Shown: positions 49,468 to 58,067 of the stretch, one piece after another
How positions within the stretch are numbered: the stretch's first letter is position 1
Layout of the letters: each line of letters starts with the position of its first letter
Source of the DNA: Amycolatopsis endophytica
Lineage (GTDB): Bacteria; Actinomycetota; Actinomycetes; Mycobacteriales; Pseudonocardiaceae
Reading direction: 5' to 3'
Length of the DNA stretch: 64,000 nt
Assembly: GCF_013410405.1 (NCBI RefSeq)
Contig: NZ_JACCFK010000002.1
Span: forward strand, 1,488,001-1,552,000
Translations under genes and position numbers: made by a program
Notes under the pieces: model-generated
Database searches by the model: none
What the model was told of the DNA's origin: nothing
The model's input: only the letters and a program-made list of their open reading frames with translations

Positions 49468-51045
49468 TCAGTCGCGGTCGCCCCGTCCGTGGCCGTGACC
49501 GTGCCCGTGGCCGGGGCCGGGGCCGGGGCGGTCGTCCTTGTCCTTCTTGTCCTCGTCCTTGTCGTCGCCGCCCGGCTTGTTCTCCGCGGTGGTCGCGGGG
49601 GTGGGTGACGGCGGCGGGGGCGGCGGTGTGCTGGTCTCGCTGGACAGGACCGTGTCGCTGTCGATCAGCGGGGACGGGGCGGACGGGATCAGCCCCAGCT
49701 GGTGCGGCTCGGTCACGACCCGGCCGTCGGCGAAGGTGTAGGAGATGCCGACCGTCACTGTGTTGTCACCGACGGCCGCGGGCGCCGCCGCGACCGTCAA
49801 CGCCGTGATGCCCGACCAGCGCGTGCGGTAGGCGTCCAGGCCCTGCGCCTGCATCCGGGGGCCGAGGTGGGTCCAGGCGTTGTCCGGCCGGTCCGGCAGC
49901 AGCGCGTAGTACTCGCTCACGGTGCGTGTCAGCACCGCCGGGTCGATCGCCGTGGGCGGAGTGGCCGCCTGCGCGGGAGCGGGCGGATCGGGCGACATCT
50001 GCAGCACCAGCACGACGACCGCCACGATCGCCAGCAGCGCGCCGGCCGCGGGCAGCAGGAAGCGCCGCCGCTTCCGCACGGGAGTTGCCCCGACCGGCCG
50101 GTTGTCCATCCGCGTCCCGCCGACGGGCTTGACCGGCACCGTGGGCGAGGACGGCGTGATCACCGGCTGGGTCCGGGCACGAGCCGCGTTGAGCGCGCGC
50201 GGCGGCACCGGCTGCCCGTCGGCCACCGCCTGGAGCGCGGTCACCACCTGCACGGTTCCGGGCCGCTGGACCGGATCGGGCCGCAGCATCGCCATCAGGA
50301 CCGGGGTCAGCGGGCCCGCCTGGCGCGGCGGCGTGACCTCGCCCGCGGCCACCCGGTGCAGCAACGCGATGGAGTTCTCGTCCTCGCCGAACGGGGGCTC
50401 GCCCTCGACCGCGGCGTAGAGGGTCGCGCCGAGGGAGAACACGTCCGAGTCCGGTGCAGGTTCCTGCCCCCGCGCGATCTCCGGGGCCAGGTAGGCGGGC
50501 GTTCCGGCGACCACGCCCGCCTGCGTGAGTGCGACGTCCCCGGTGGCGCGGGAGATGCCGAAGTCGGCGATCTTGACCGCGCCGTCCTCGCCGACGAGCA
50601 GGTTGCCGGGCTTGACGTCGCGGTGCACGATACCGGCGACGTGCGCGGCGGCCAGCGCCGACGCGGCCTGCACGCCGATGCGCGCGACGGCGGCCGGGGC
50701 GAGCGGGCCCTGTTCGGCGATCACCGTCGCGAGGCTGCGTGAAGGCACGTACTCCATCACCAGCACGGGCTGGCCGTTGTGCTCGGCGACGTCGTGCACG
50801 ATGACCGCGTGCGGATGCCGCAGCCGCGCGGCGATCCGCCCCTCGCGCATGACGCGCTGACGAGCCTCGGCGCTCTGGGCGGGCCCGGGCCACAGCTGTT
50901 TGACCGCGACCGGCCGGTCGAGCCGCTCGTCCTGCGCGAGCCACACGACGCCCATCGCACCGGCGCCGAGGCGGCTGCGCAGCCGGTACCGCCCCGCGAG
51001 GAGCCCGCCGGCACCGTCCACGGTCAGGCCGTCCGTAGTCGTCAC
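49468..51045 (-). CDS. Transmembrane Ser/Thr protein kinase (PknB-like)
   Basis: 525 residues. Complete kinase: glycine loop LGAGAMGVV (26-34), Lys49 in VAVK, HRDVKPGN (141-148), DFG (161-163), APE (187-189). A single membrane helix at about 329-350 follows a basic stretch. The extracellular part has a small NTF2-like segment (SEYYALLPDRPDNAWTHL) and no PASTA repeats. The C-terminus is odd: a Pro run, a Lys/Asp run (DKDEDKKDKDD) and GHGHGHGHG, which could bind metal. GTG start at 51045. Expected to sense an external signal and phosphorylate cytoplasmic proteins. Confidence 0.93.
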   Translation of the reverse strand: MTTTDGLTVDGAGGLLAGRYRLRSRLGAGAMGVVWLAQDERLDRPVAVKQLWPGPAQSAEARQRVMREGRIAARLRHPHAVIVHDVAEHNGQPVLVMEYVPSRSLATVIAEQGPLAPAAVARIGVQAASALAAAHVAGIVHRDVKPGNLLVGEDGAVKIADFGISRATGDVALTQAGVVAGTPAYLAPEIARGQEPAPDSDVFSLGATLYAAVEGEPPFGEDENSIALLHRVAAGEVTPPRQAGPLTPVLMAMLRPDPVQRPGTVQVVTALQAVADGQPVPPRALNAARARTQPVITPSSPTVPVKPVGGTRMDNRPVGATPVRKRRRFLLPAAGALLAIVAVVVLVLQMSPDPPAPAQAATPPTAIDPAVLTRTVSEYYALLPDRPDNAWTHLGPRMQAQGLDAYRTRWSGITALTVAAAPAAVGDNTVTVGISYTFADGRVVTEPHQLGLIPSAPSPLIDSDTVLSSETSTPPPPPPSPTPATTAENKPGGDDKDEDKKDKDDRPGPGPGHGHGHGHGRGDRD

Positions 51046-51150
51046 CCGAACAGGTTACGGATCCGGGCTTCCCGGCACGAGAGCGGGCAGCCACCCGGAG
51101 GGAACCGAGCACCGGCCCCGTCCCGGACCTCGGCAACGAGGTCGACGACG

Positions 51151-51638
51151 GTGCTCTTCGACGCACTCGACTTCGCGATCGAACAGGCGAAGGCGGAGAG
51201 CAGCGGGTTCCCGCCGTTCTACCTTTCGATCGGCAGCAGCGAGGAGAAGACCGCCACGGTCCGCGTCGACAGCGAGGACAACTTCACCGTGGAAGGCAGC
51301 GTGGCACTGGCGCGGGAGCAGCTGCGCGCCGCCGACCCGTCGACCCGCTGCGCCGCGCTGGGCTGGGACGGCTGCCTGACGCTCGGCGAGGACCGGACGG
51401 AGGCGGTGTTCGCCGAGGCCCACGAGGCGGGCACGCCGCACGGGGTGCTTTTCGCCTGGCGGTTCCACCGTGACCAGGGTGGCCTGGCCCCGATCGGGAA
51501 CCCGGTGAGACCGAACCAGGAACCGGGGCCGCTGCCGCCGATGCCCGAGCGCCGGGGCAGAGCACCGATCGCCGCGCCGACGCCATCGCCCGGATCCAGC
51601 AGCTCGCCGAGCGGCGGCGGAAGGAACAGGACGGGTGA
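51151..51638 (+). pseudogene. Hypothetical protein gene with a frameshift in a G-run
   Basis: From GTG 51151 the frame reads LFDALDFAIEQAKAESSGFP, FYLSIGSSEEKTATVRVD and VLFAWRFHRDQGG, plausible protein. Near the GGGG at 51554-51557 the coding pattern moves to another frame, which ends naturally as DRRADAIARIQQLAERRRKE, then QDG and stop at 51636-51638. Adding one G there restores a single protein of about 162 residues. Without it the frame runs into the LigD gene as nonsense. Either a sequencing error or a real mutation. Family not recognised. Confidence 0.65.
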
Positions 51639-51692
51639 CCGCGCACGCGCGGGAACCGGTGGATCCCGGCGTGGCGCGCTAGGTTCTCCCTC

Positions 51693-52622
51693 ATGGCCAA
51701 GGATTCTGCGGTGGAGCTGGAGGCCGGGGACCACACCGTGCGGATCTCGCATCCGGAACGGGTCTACTTCCCGGCGCGCGGCGAGACGAAGCTCGACCTC
51801 GCCCGGTACTACCTGTCCGTCGCCGACGGGATCGTGCGCGCGCTGCGGGAGCGGCCGTGCATGCTGCACCGGTTCCCGTCCGGCGTGACCGGCGACAAGG
51901 TGCACCAGAAGCGCGTCCCGGCGGGCGCGCCGCCGTGGCTGGAGACGGTGCGCGTGCACTTCCCGCGCTACCAGCGCCACGCCGACGAACTGTGCGTGAC
52001 CGAACCCGCGCACGTGATCTGGGCGGTGCAGATGTCCACTGTGGAGTTCCATCCGTGGAACTCGCGCCGCGCCGACACCGAGCGGCCCGACGAATGGCGC
52101 ATCGACCTGGACCCCGGGCCCCGGGCGGACTTCGCGGCGGTGCGGCGGGTGGCGCACGTCGCGCACGAGGTCCTGGACGAGCTGGGCGCCACCGGCTGGC
52201 CCAAGACCTCCGGCGGCAGCGGCCTGCACATCTACGTGCGCATCGAGCCGCGATGGGGGTTTTCCGAGGTACGGCGGGCCGCGCTGGCGTTCGCCCGCGA
52301 GGTGGAACGCCGCGCGCCCGGTGACGTGACCACGACGTGGTGGCGCAAGGACCGCGATCCGGCCATGGTGTTCGTCGACTACAACCAGAACGCGCGCGAC
52401 CACACGATCGCGAGCGCGTACTCGGTGCGGGGCGTTCCCGAGGCGACGGTCTCGACACCGGTCGCGTGGCACGAGATCGACGACGTGGAACCGGGCGACT
52501 GCACGATCGCGACGGTCCCCGCCCGGTTCGCGAAGCTCGGCGATCTGCACGCCGGCATCGACGACACCGCGTACTCGCTGGAGACGCTGCTGGAGTGGGC
52601 CGACCGCGACGGGCTGGAGTGA
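51693..52622 (+). CDS. LigD-type DNA polymerase/primase (non-homologous end joining)
   Basis: 309 residues, stand-alone polymerase domain of the LigD/archaeo-eukaryotic primase family. Catalytic aspartates in EWRIDLDPGP (Asp138, Asp140), the nucleotide-binding SGGSGLHIYVRI, and VFVDYNQNARDHTIASAYSVR near the end. It fills ends or adds ribonucleotides during Ku-dependent repair. No ligase, nuclease or Ku gene lies beside it. The ATG at 51693 starts MAKDSAVELEAGDHTVRISHP, the normal N-terminus of the family. Confidence 0.92.
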   Translation: MAKDSAVELEAGDHTVRISHPERVYFPARGETKLDLARYYLSVADGIVRALRERPCMLHRFPSGVTGDKVHQKRVPAGAPPWLETVRVHFPRYQRHADELCVTEPAHVIWAVQMSTVEFHPWNSRRADTERPDEWRIDLDPGPRADFAAVRRVAHVAHEVLDELGATGWPKTSGGSGLHIYVRIEPRWGFSEVRRAALAFAREVERRAPGDVTTTWWRKDRDPAMVFVDYNQNARDHTIASAYSVRGVPEATVSTPVAWHEIDDVEPGDCTIATVPARFAKLGDLHAGIDDTAYSLETLLEWADRDGLE

Positions 52623-52653
52623 CCGCGCCGGTGGGGTAACGATCAGCCGGCGG

Positions 52654-52713
52654 GAGGCCGAAGACAAGAGCGAGCAGGGCAAGGACGCGGCGAAGGACGT
52701 GTTCGACCGCTGA
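52654..52713 (+). pseudogene. Remnant of a CsbD-like stress protein
   Basis: EAEDKSEQGKDAAKDVFDR followed by TGA reads like the C-terminus of a CsbD-type protein (compare the family pattern 'EAEGKGEQAKGAAKDV'). There is no start codon or N-terminal half upstream, which is the LigD gene. A truncated leftover is the simplest reading; chance is possible. Confidence 0.4.
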
Positions 52714-52763
52714 TCCCGGTGTGGCACCGCACCGTGGTTCGGGCGACCGGACGGCGCGGGGCG

Positions 52764-53129
52764 TCAGGTCCGTGGCCGGTGCGCCTCGGCGTGGTCGACC
52801 GAGGGGATGTCGCGGTCGACGTGGTCGGCGTGGTGCAGCGCCTGCGCCAACAGCCCGCGTACGTGGTCGTCGGCCGCGGAGTAGAAGACGAACGTGCCTT
52901 CGCGGCGCCCCTTGACCAGCCCGGCCAGCCGCAGCTTCGCCAGGTGCTGGGACACCGCCGTCGGGGTCGCCCCGGCCAGCTCGGCCAGGCACGCGACCGA
53001 CGACTCGCCCTGCAGCAACGCCCACAGGACCTTGATCCGCGTCGGGTCGGCCAGCAGGCGGAACGTCTCGGCGGCCAGGTGCACCTGCTCGTCGCCGGGC
53101 ATGTCGAACTGCGGCAGCGAATCGTGCAT
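52764..53129 (-). CDS. ArsR-family metal sensor, NmtR-like
   Basis: 121 residues. Winged helix: ETFRLLADPTRIKVLWALLQ, VACLAELAGATPTAVSQHLAKLRLAGLV. The last helix carries Asp87-x-His89 and His100-x-x-His103, the D-x-H...H-x-x-H alpha5 site of Ni/Co/Zn sensors such as NmtR and CzrA, with further His at 113 and 117. No Cys metal box in alpha3. It is divergent from the CDF transporter with a palindrome in between, so metal binding should release the transporter gene. Confidence 0.9.
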   Translation of the reverse strand: MHDSLPQFDMPGDEQVHLAAETFRLLADPTRIKVLWALLQGESSVACLAELAGATPTAVSQHLAKLRLAGLVKGRREGTFVFYSAADDHVRGLLAQALHHADHVDRDIPSVDHAEAHRPRT

Positions 53130-53182
53130 GACCGCACCCTACCCCATCATCTGCTTACCTTCGTGCATACGCATATACGCTG

Positions 53183-53197
53183 ATACTGTGCCAGTAT
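53183..53197. promoter_or_regulatory. Palindrome over the CDF gene start
   Basis: ATACTG-TGC-CAGTAT (53183-53197) is perfect and its right arm contains the ATG at 53196. Upstream lie the related steps CATACGCATATACGC. GATACT (53182-53187) is a plausible -10, implying a leaderless message. Probable ArsR operator. Confidence 0.65.
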
Positions 53198-54197
53198 GAC
53201 GACACCGCCCCATCACGGGCACGGACACGGGCACACCGACGGCGAGCACGCACCACGGCTGTGGCGGCGCCTCCGGCACGCGCTCACCCCGCACAGCCAC
53301 GACACCACCGAGCGGTGGGACGACGCCCTCGAAACCAGCCGCGCCGGCGTACGGGCCCTGACCTGGTCCTTCGCCGCCCTCTTCGCGACCGCACTGGTCC
53401 AGCTCGCCCTGGTGCTGGTCACGGGATCGGTGGCCCTGCTCGGCGACACCATCCACAACTTCGCCGACGCGCTGACCGCGCTGCCGATCGGGATCGCGTT
53501 CCTGCTCGGCCGCCGGGCCGCGACCCGGCGCTACACCTACGGCCTCGGCCGTGCCGAGGACCTCGCCGGTGTCGTCGTGGTCCTGATCATCGCCGCGTCC
53601 GCGGTCCTCGCCGGATACGAGGCGGTCCGGCGCCTACTGGACCCGCGGCCGGTGCAGCACCTGTGGGTCGTCGCGCTCGCCGGGCTCGTCGGCTTCGCGG
53701 GCAACGAACTCGTCGCCCGCTACCGCATCACGGTCGGCCGCCGCATCGGCTCCGCGGCGCTCGTCGCGGACGGCCTGCACGCCCGCACCGACGGGTTCAC
53801 GTCGCTGGCCGTCGTGCTCGGCGCGCTCGGGGTCGCACTCGGCTTCCCCGCCGCCGATCCGGTCATCGGCCTGGTGATCACCGTGGCCATCGTGTTCGTC
53901 CTGCGCGACGCGGCGAAGGAGGTCTTCCGCCGCCTCATGGACGGGGTCGAGCCCTCGACCGTCGAGAACGCCGAACGGGCGGCGCGCGCGGTCCCCGGCG
54001 TGCACGACGTCGCGAACCTGCGCATGCGCTGGATCGGCCACAGCCTCCACGCGGACCTCGCCATCCGCGTCGAGGAGACCCTCACGGTCGATCAGGCGCA
54101 CCGGCTCGCGCACCGGGTCGAGCACCGCCTCCGCGAGGTCACACCCCGGCTCGCCGCCGCCGTCATCCACACCGAACCCGCCACGAAGCCGCATTGA
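53196..54197 (+). CDS. Cation diffusion facilitator metal exporter
   Basis: 333 residues. His-rich N-terminus (HHGHGHGHTDGEH), six predicted membrane helices, metal site residues in GDTIHNFADALTALP (TM2) and ADGLHARTDGFTSLAV (TM5), and a cytoplasmic ferredoxin-like domain (VPGVHDVANLRMRWIGHSLHADLAI). It exports a divalent metal, probably Co, Ni or Zn given the NmtR-like regulator, in exchange for protons. The ATG at 53196 lies inside the operator and may be the first codon of a leaderless message. Confidence 0.92.
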   Translation: MTTPPHHGHGHGHTDGEHAPRLWRRLRHALTPHSHDTTERWDDALETSRAGVRALTWSFAALFATALVQLALVLVTGSVALLGDTIHNFADALTALPIGIAFLLGRRAATRRYTYGLGRAEDLAGVVVVLIIAASAVLAGYEAVRRLLDPRPVQHLWVVALAGLVGFAGNELVARYRITVGRRIGSAALVADGLHARTDGFTSLAVVLGALGVALGFPAADPVIGLVITVAIVFVLRDAAKEVFRRLMDGVEPSTVENAERAARAVPGVHDVANLRMRWIGHSLHADLAIRVEETLTVDQAHRLAHRVEHRLREVTPRLAAAVIHTEPATKPH

Positions 54198-54298
54198 TCG
54201 ACGGAATCCATCAACCAAGCCAAACCTGCTCCTTGTCCTGACTCAGGGAGGAGGCGGTTGCCGGGCGCCGGACGAACGTGAAGTTGCCGCCGCGAGCG

Positions 54299-54392
54299 GC
54301 AAACACGGCGCCCGGAACGGCCAACACGCCGCCGCGAGCGGCGTTTTGGCCGCTCCCGTTGGCGTGTTGGCCGCTCCGGTTGGCGTGTTTGC
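54299..54392. repeat. Five degenerate GCCAACACG units, mirrored
   Basis: Forward copies at 54299 (GCAAACACG) and 54320 (GCCAACACG); inverted copies at 54342 (CGTTTTGGC), 54363 (CGTGTTGGC) and 54384 (CGTGTTTGC). Spacing is 21 bp within each arm, mirrored about 54335. The inner pair folds into a 13-bp stem with one mismatch and loop CGCGA. It lies in the 347-base gap between convergent genes; the rest of that gap shows no gene. Confidence 0.88.
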
Positions 54393-54544
54393 TCTTCCGG
54401 GACGCCACTTGCCCACCCAACCGCAGCCCGGCACCGCAACCCGACCCACCAGGCCGCCCAGTCCTCCCCGCACCCCGATCCATGGCGAGTTTGCGAGCCC
54501 GGCGCTTTCAGCCGCGCGCAGCGCAGAAACGCGCGTAGCGCCCC

Positions 54545-55921
54545 CTACCCAGCCACCGCGGAAGCAACGTGCTCAGCGGCCGCGATCACCGCCCCGTACT
54601 GCGTGGCCACCAACTGCCGGATGGGAATCGTCCGATAATCACCGATCGACCGGTCCTCCGCCAGCCATTCCGCGTGCTGCGAGGCAACCCGGTCCCGCGC
54701 CGCCCGCACCGCCGGACGGGTGTTGCCCACCGCCACCTCGCCGTCGAGTGCGCGCAGCAGGATCCCCCCGTACCGCAACCGGAAACTGTGCGTGTCCTCC
54801 GCCAGCGACGCCACCTCGGCGACCGTCGCCTCGCGGTCGGTGTCCGGGAGGGTGCTGCGGTGGCGTGCACCGCGCGCCGCCGACGCCATCATTCCGGCGA
54901 ACGAGCGGCTGGCGCGCCAGAACGGTGAATCGGGCACCATCAGGTCGTCGCGCACGGCGGCGATCGTGTCCTCCATCAACGACGAAAGCCCCTTCAACGC
55001 GTTGGCGTGCGCGGCCAGCGCGGAGGCGTAACCGGTGCCGGCGGGACTGTCGTCGTCAGCGGCTTCCGACGTCCAGTACGGCAGTTCGGTGACCAGGGTC
55101 AGCGCGCCGTAGCGGCCGGCGTAGGAGGCTGTGCTGTCGCCCGCGGCGTTCGTCCACGGCTCGCCCCGGCCGGTCAGGTAGTCGTAGGCGCCGCGGATCG
55201 ACGAGCCCTGGAAGACGGCGTCGTCGAGCCGCACGATGTAGGGCGCCTCCGGCTCGCCCCGGTCCAGCGGGAGGCCGACGTGCCCGGGCACCTCCCGTAA
55301 CCGCCGGTGCAGGGCGGGTTCGGCGCGGCTGAGGTAGTAGTAGACGCCGCCGAGTTCGCCGTTGTGCAGCGAGCACACGAGATCGGGCCGGTCGGAGTCG
55401 ATCAGGCGCATCAGGGCCTGCGTCTCCGGTAGTGCCGCGTCGAAGTAGGCATCCTTGTAGTCCAGTGGGAAGGTCCATTCGACCTGGTCCGGCCCGGCGG
55501 GGCGGTAGAAGTGGCGCGCGTAGTGCTCGCGGGTGAACGGCCCGGCCAGCCAGCCCTCGTTGAGCCGCAGCCCGTCCGGATCGATGCAGGCGATGATGCG
55601 CCACCGGTGCCGCAGCCGGGTACGCAGACCCGGATCGGCGCACAGGCGGCTCGCCAGGTGCAGCGCGGTCAGCCCGCCGATGGGTTCGTTGGGGTGCGGC
55701 AGGCCGAACACCAGCCCGGTCGGATCACCGGGCGCACCCTCGATCGTGAGGCACAGCAACGGTTCACCGTGCCGGGACGTGCCCACGCGCTGCAGCGTCG
55801 TGATCTCGCGGTAGCCCGCCGCGAGCGTGTGCAGCCCGCGGTGCAGCTCGTCGACCCCCGCGAACGCGGCGTGGTCGCCCACCCCGTCGATCTCCTTGAC
55901 CAGCCATTCCGGCAGAGTCAC
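54545..55921 (-). CDS. M14-family zinc carboxypeptidase
   Basis: 458 residues, no signal peptide. Zinc ligands His76 and Glu79 (LPHPNEP) and His186 (CSLHNGE); ACIDPDGLRLNEGW and the catalytic-type Glu in LVTELPYW follow. A C-terminal helical domain of about 130 residues is extra. Cytoplasmic M14 proteins act on peptides, amides or unusual C-terminal residues. GTG start at 55921. On the same strand as the PaaX gene but 124 bases downstream of it; that gap holds nothing that I recognise. Confidence 0.88.
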   Translation of the reverse strand: MTLPEWLVKEIDGVGDHAAFAGVDELHRGLHTLAAGYREITTLQRVGTSRHGEPLLCLTIEGAPGDPTGLVFGLPHPNEPIGGLTALHLASRLCADPGLRTRLRHRWRIIACIDPDGLRLNEGWLAGPFTREHYARHFYRPAGPDQVEWTFPLDYKDAYFDAALPETQALMRLIDSDRPDLVCSLHNGELGGVYYYLSRAEPALHRRLREVPGHVGLPLDRGEPEAPYIVRLDDAVFQGSSIRGAYDYLTGRGEPWTNAAGDSTASYAGRYGALTLVTELPYWTSEAADDDSPAGTGYASALAAHANALKGLSSLMEDTIAAVRDDLMVPDSPFWRASRSFAGMMASAARGARHRSTLPDTDREATVAEVASLAEDTHSFRLRYGGILLRALDGEVAVGNTRPAVRAARDRVASQHAEWLAEDRSIGDYRTIPIRQLVATQYGAVIAAAEHVASAVAG

Positions 55922-56045
55922 GCCGTCCCCTCCTCGTCGTCGGCTCTTCGTCAGTCCAGTTCACCGCGAACGTGCCGCCGAAGGCGAGGGCCGAGCAGGC
56001 GAACGACGTCCTCGGCGGGCATCGAAGCCGGTCGAGGGCAGCACG

Positions 56046-57050
56046 TTACCGGCCTCGCGCCGCCTCCGCGATGCGCCGTGCCGCCGCTGCCTGCTCGAAC
56101 GGTGTGTCGCCGTGGGCACGACGGTCCCCGAGCGTCTCGAAACGTTCGGCGACCGTGGCGGAGTCGTGGTGGGAGGCGTACTCGACCAGTTCCGGGGCGA
56201 CCGAACCGAGGATCTGCCGGAACCGGATCTCGGCCAGCGGGCCCAGCCGGTCGTAGATCTGCACGAACACCCGCTGCGCCCGCGCCCGGTCCCAGCCGGG
56301 GGGGAGCAGTTCCGCGGGCAGGTCGGGATCGGTCTCGGGGAAGTGGCGCCAGTCGACCCGCAGTTCGGTGCGCGTGCGCATCGCCTGTTTCGGCCCGATC
56401 AACCCGTTGTCGAGGCTGCGCAGGAGCGGCTCGTACCGTTCGGCGAACCCGCGGTACTCCTTCGCGAGCGGTTCCAGGTCGAACGCCGACGCCGGGCTGC
56501 CCTCCGCGAAACCGCCGGGCACCTCCGTCGAGCGGAACACGGTCGCCGTCCGGATGCCCAGGTCACGCAGCACCTCCAGCGCCGCGGAACCGACGTCGTG
56601 CGGCGACACCCACACTCCGTCGTAGAGCGCCGCGAACCGCAGCACGCGCAGGCGTGAGCGGAGCGTGGTCCGCAGGCCGCGGTCCTGCTCCGGTACCGAG
56701 AAGGCGACCACCGTCCAGTGCCCGTCCCACCGCGGGGCCGTCGAACCGAACGTGAGCATCCGGTGCGTGCGCTCGATGATCACCTCGGACGTGCGGGGCG
56801 GAATCCCGTAGGCCGTGGTGCGTCCCTTGCGCGACACTGTGAGCAGACCCCGGGCCGCCAGGCGTCGCATCGCCGCACGGGCGCCGTCGGAGGTGACATC
56901 GAAATCGGCCAGCAGCCGGACCAGCGCCGTGGCGGGCACCTGCTCGTCCCGCCAATACCAGAAGTCTCCCAGCAGCGAGGTGAGCAGCAGTTGCGGCTCG
57001 GCGCCGTTCTGGGGACGGGGCAGCGCGGCGCCCGGTTCGTTCGCGGTCAC
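56046..57050 (-). CDS. PaaX-family transcriptional regulator
   Basis: 334 residues. N-terminal winged helix (LVRLLADFDVTSDGARAAMRRLAARGLL, SRKGRTTAYGI), then the PaaX core (WTVVAFSVPEQDRGLRTTLRSRLRVLRFA, LYDGVWVSPHD) and C-terminal domain (RVFVQIYDRLGPLAEIRF). PaaX repressors sense an aryl-acyl-CoA such as phenylacetyl-CoA. It is divergent from the ABC transporter / CoA-transferase / dehydratase operon, so an acyl-CoA from that pathway may be its inducer. GTG at 57050 is chosen at the family start. Confidence 0.88.
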   Translation of the reverse strand: MTANEPGAALPRPQNGAEPQLLLTSLLGDFWYWRDEQVPATALVRLLADFDVTSDGARAAMRRLAARGLLTVSRKGRTTAYGIPPRTSEVIIERTHRMLTFGSTAPRWDGHWTVVAFSVPEQDRGLRTTLRSRLRVLRFAALYDGVWVSPHDVGSAALEVLRDLGIRTATVFRSTEVPGGFAEGSPASAFDLEPLAKEYRGFAERYEPLLRSLDNGLIGPKQAMRTRTELRVDWRHFPETDPDLPAELLPPGWDRARAQRVFVQIYDRLGPLAEIRFRQILGSVAPELVEYASHHDSATVAERFETLGDRRAHGDTPFEQAAAARRIAEAARGR

Positions 57051-57157
57051 GGCCCCAGTCTGACACAGGTCTTGAAATAGGCGACATCTCGTGCGACGCT
57101 CGTGCACGACTTCGACAACATCACCGTTTGGCAAGGCCCAACGCAGGGAGATACGCC

Positions 57158-58054
57158 ATGCGCCCCACACTTCGCGTCGTCGCGCTCGCCGCGGCCGCGC
57201 TCCTCGTCGCCACCGGCTGTGGCCAGGCATCCTCCGGCTCGGGCGCCGCGCCGGCCGCCGCCGTGCCGGCCCTGCACGACGCCCTTCCGCAGCAAATCAA
57301 GGATTCCGGCGTGCTGAGGTTCGCCGGGGACTCGCACCCGCCGTACCGGACGGTCGGCAGCGACGGCACCTCCGTCACCGGCATCGACAAGGACTTCCAG
57401 GACGCACTGGGCCGGATACTGGGCGTGCGCACGCAGACCGTGGTGGTCGGCAACCTTCCCGCCGCGCTCCAGGGCATGCTCAGCGGCCGCTACGAGGCGT
57501 TCAACGGCCCGGTCAAGGCCACCGCCGAACGCGAGCAGCAGTTCGACTCGGTGACCTGGATGACCACCCGCACCTCCTACGTCGTCCCGGCAGGCTCGAC
57601 CGCGGGCATCAAGGACGTCGACGACCTGTGCGGCAAGCGCGTCGCCGTCGTGTCCGCGAGCATCGTCGAGGAGCAGCTCAACAAGCTCTCCCAGTACTGC
57701 ACGAGCAGCGGCCGGGCGGCCACCACCACGATCGGCCTGGACAACACCAACGCGACGATGCTCGCCGCCCAGTCCGGGCGCGCCGACGCCGCCGGCATGA
57801 CGCAGGCCGCGGCCATCGACGTGACCACCGCGCAGAAGGACGCCTACACCTACGTCACCCAGACCGAGGCACAGGGCGCCACCGCCGACAACCTCGCGCT
57901 GCTCGTCCCGAAGACCAGCGGGCTCGGACCGGTCCTGCGTGACGCCTTCCAGGCCCTGTTCGACAGCGGCGAATACCGCCAGATCATGCAGAAGTGGGGG
58001 CTGACCGACGTCGCGGTCGACAAGCCGCTGCTCAACGTCGCCACGTCCCGCTGA
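57158..58054 (+). CDS. ABC transporter substrate-binding lipoprotein, amino-acid type
   Basis: 298 residues. Lipoprotein signal with ATGC (Cys21); family 3 solute-binding fold: LRFAGDSHPPYRTVGSDG, GIDKDFQDALGRILG, NLPAALQGMLSGRYEAF, FQALFDSGEYRQIMQKWGL. GGGAG 7 bases before the ATG. It captures a polar amino acid or similar acid outside the cell. First gene of an operon of at least seven genes whose later members act on acyl-CoAs, so the ligand may be an amino- or hydroxy-acid. Confidence 0.92.
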   Translation: MRPTLRVVALAAAALLVATGCGQASSGSGAAPAAAVPALHDALPQQIKDSGVLRFAGDSHPPYRTVGSDGTSVTGIDKDFQDALGRILGVRTQTVVVGNLPAALQGMLSGRYEAFNGPVKATAEREQQFDSVTWMTTRTSYVVPAGSTAGIKDVDDLCGKRVAVVSASIVEEQLNKLSQYCTSSGRAATTTIGLDNTNATMLAAQSGRADAAGMTQAAAIDVTTAQKDAYTYVTQTEAQGATADNLALLVPKTSGLGPVLRDAFQALFDSGEYRQIMQKWGLTDVAVDKPLLNVATSR

Positions 58055-58067
58055 CCACGGAGAATCC

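Noticed and set aside
51639..51888. Continuation of the hypothetical gene from 51151 into the LigD gene
   Set aside because: The unshifted frame after 51557 becomes Arg/Ser/Gly-rich nonsense inside LigD; the shifted frame ends naturally at 51638.
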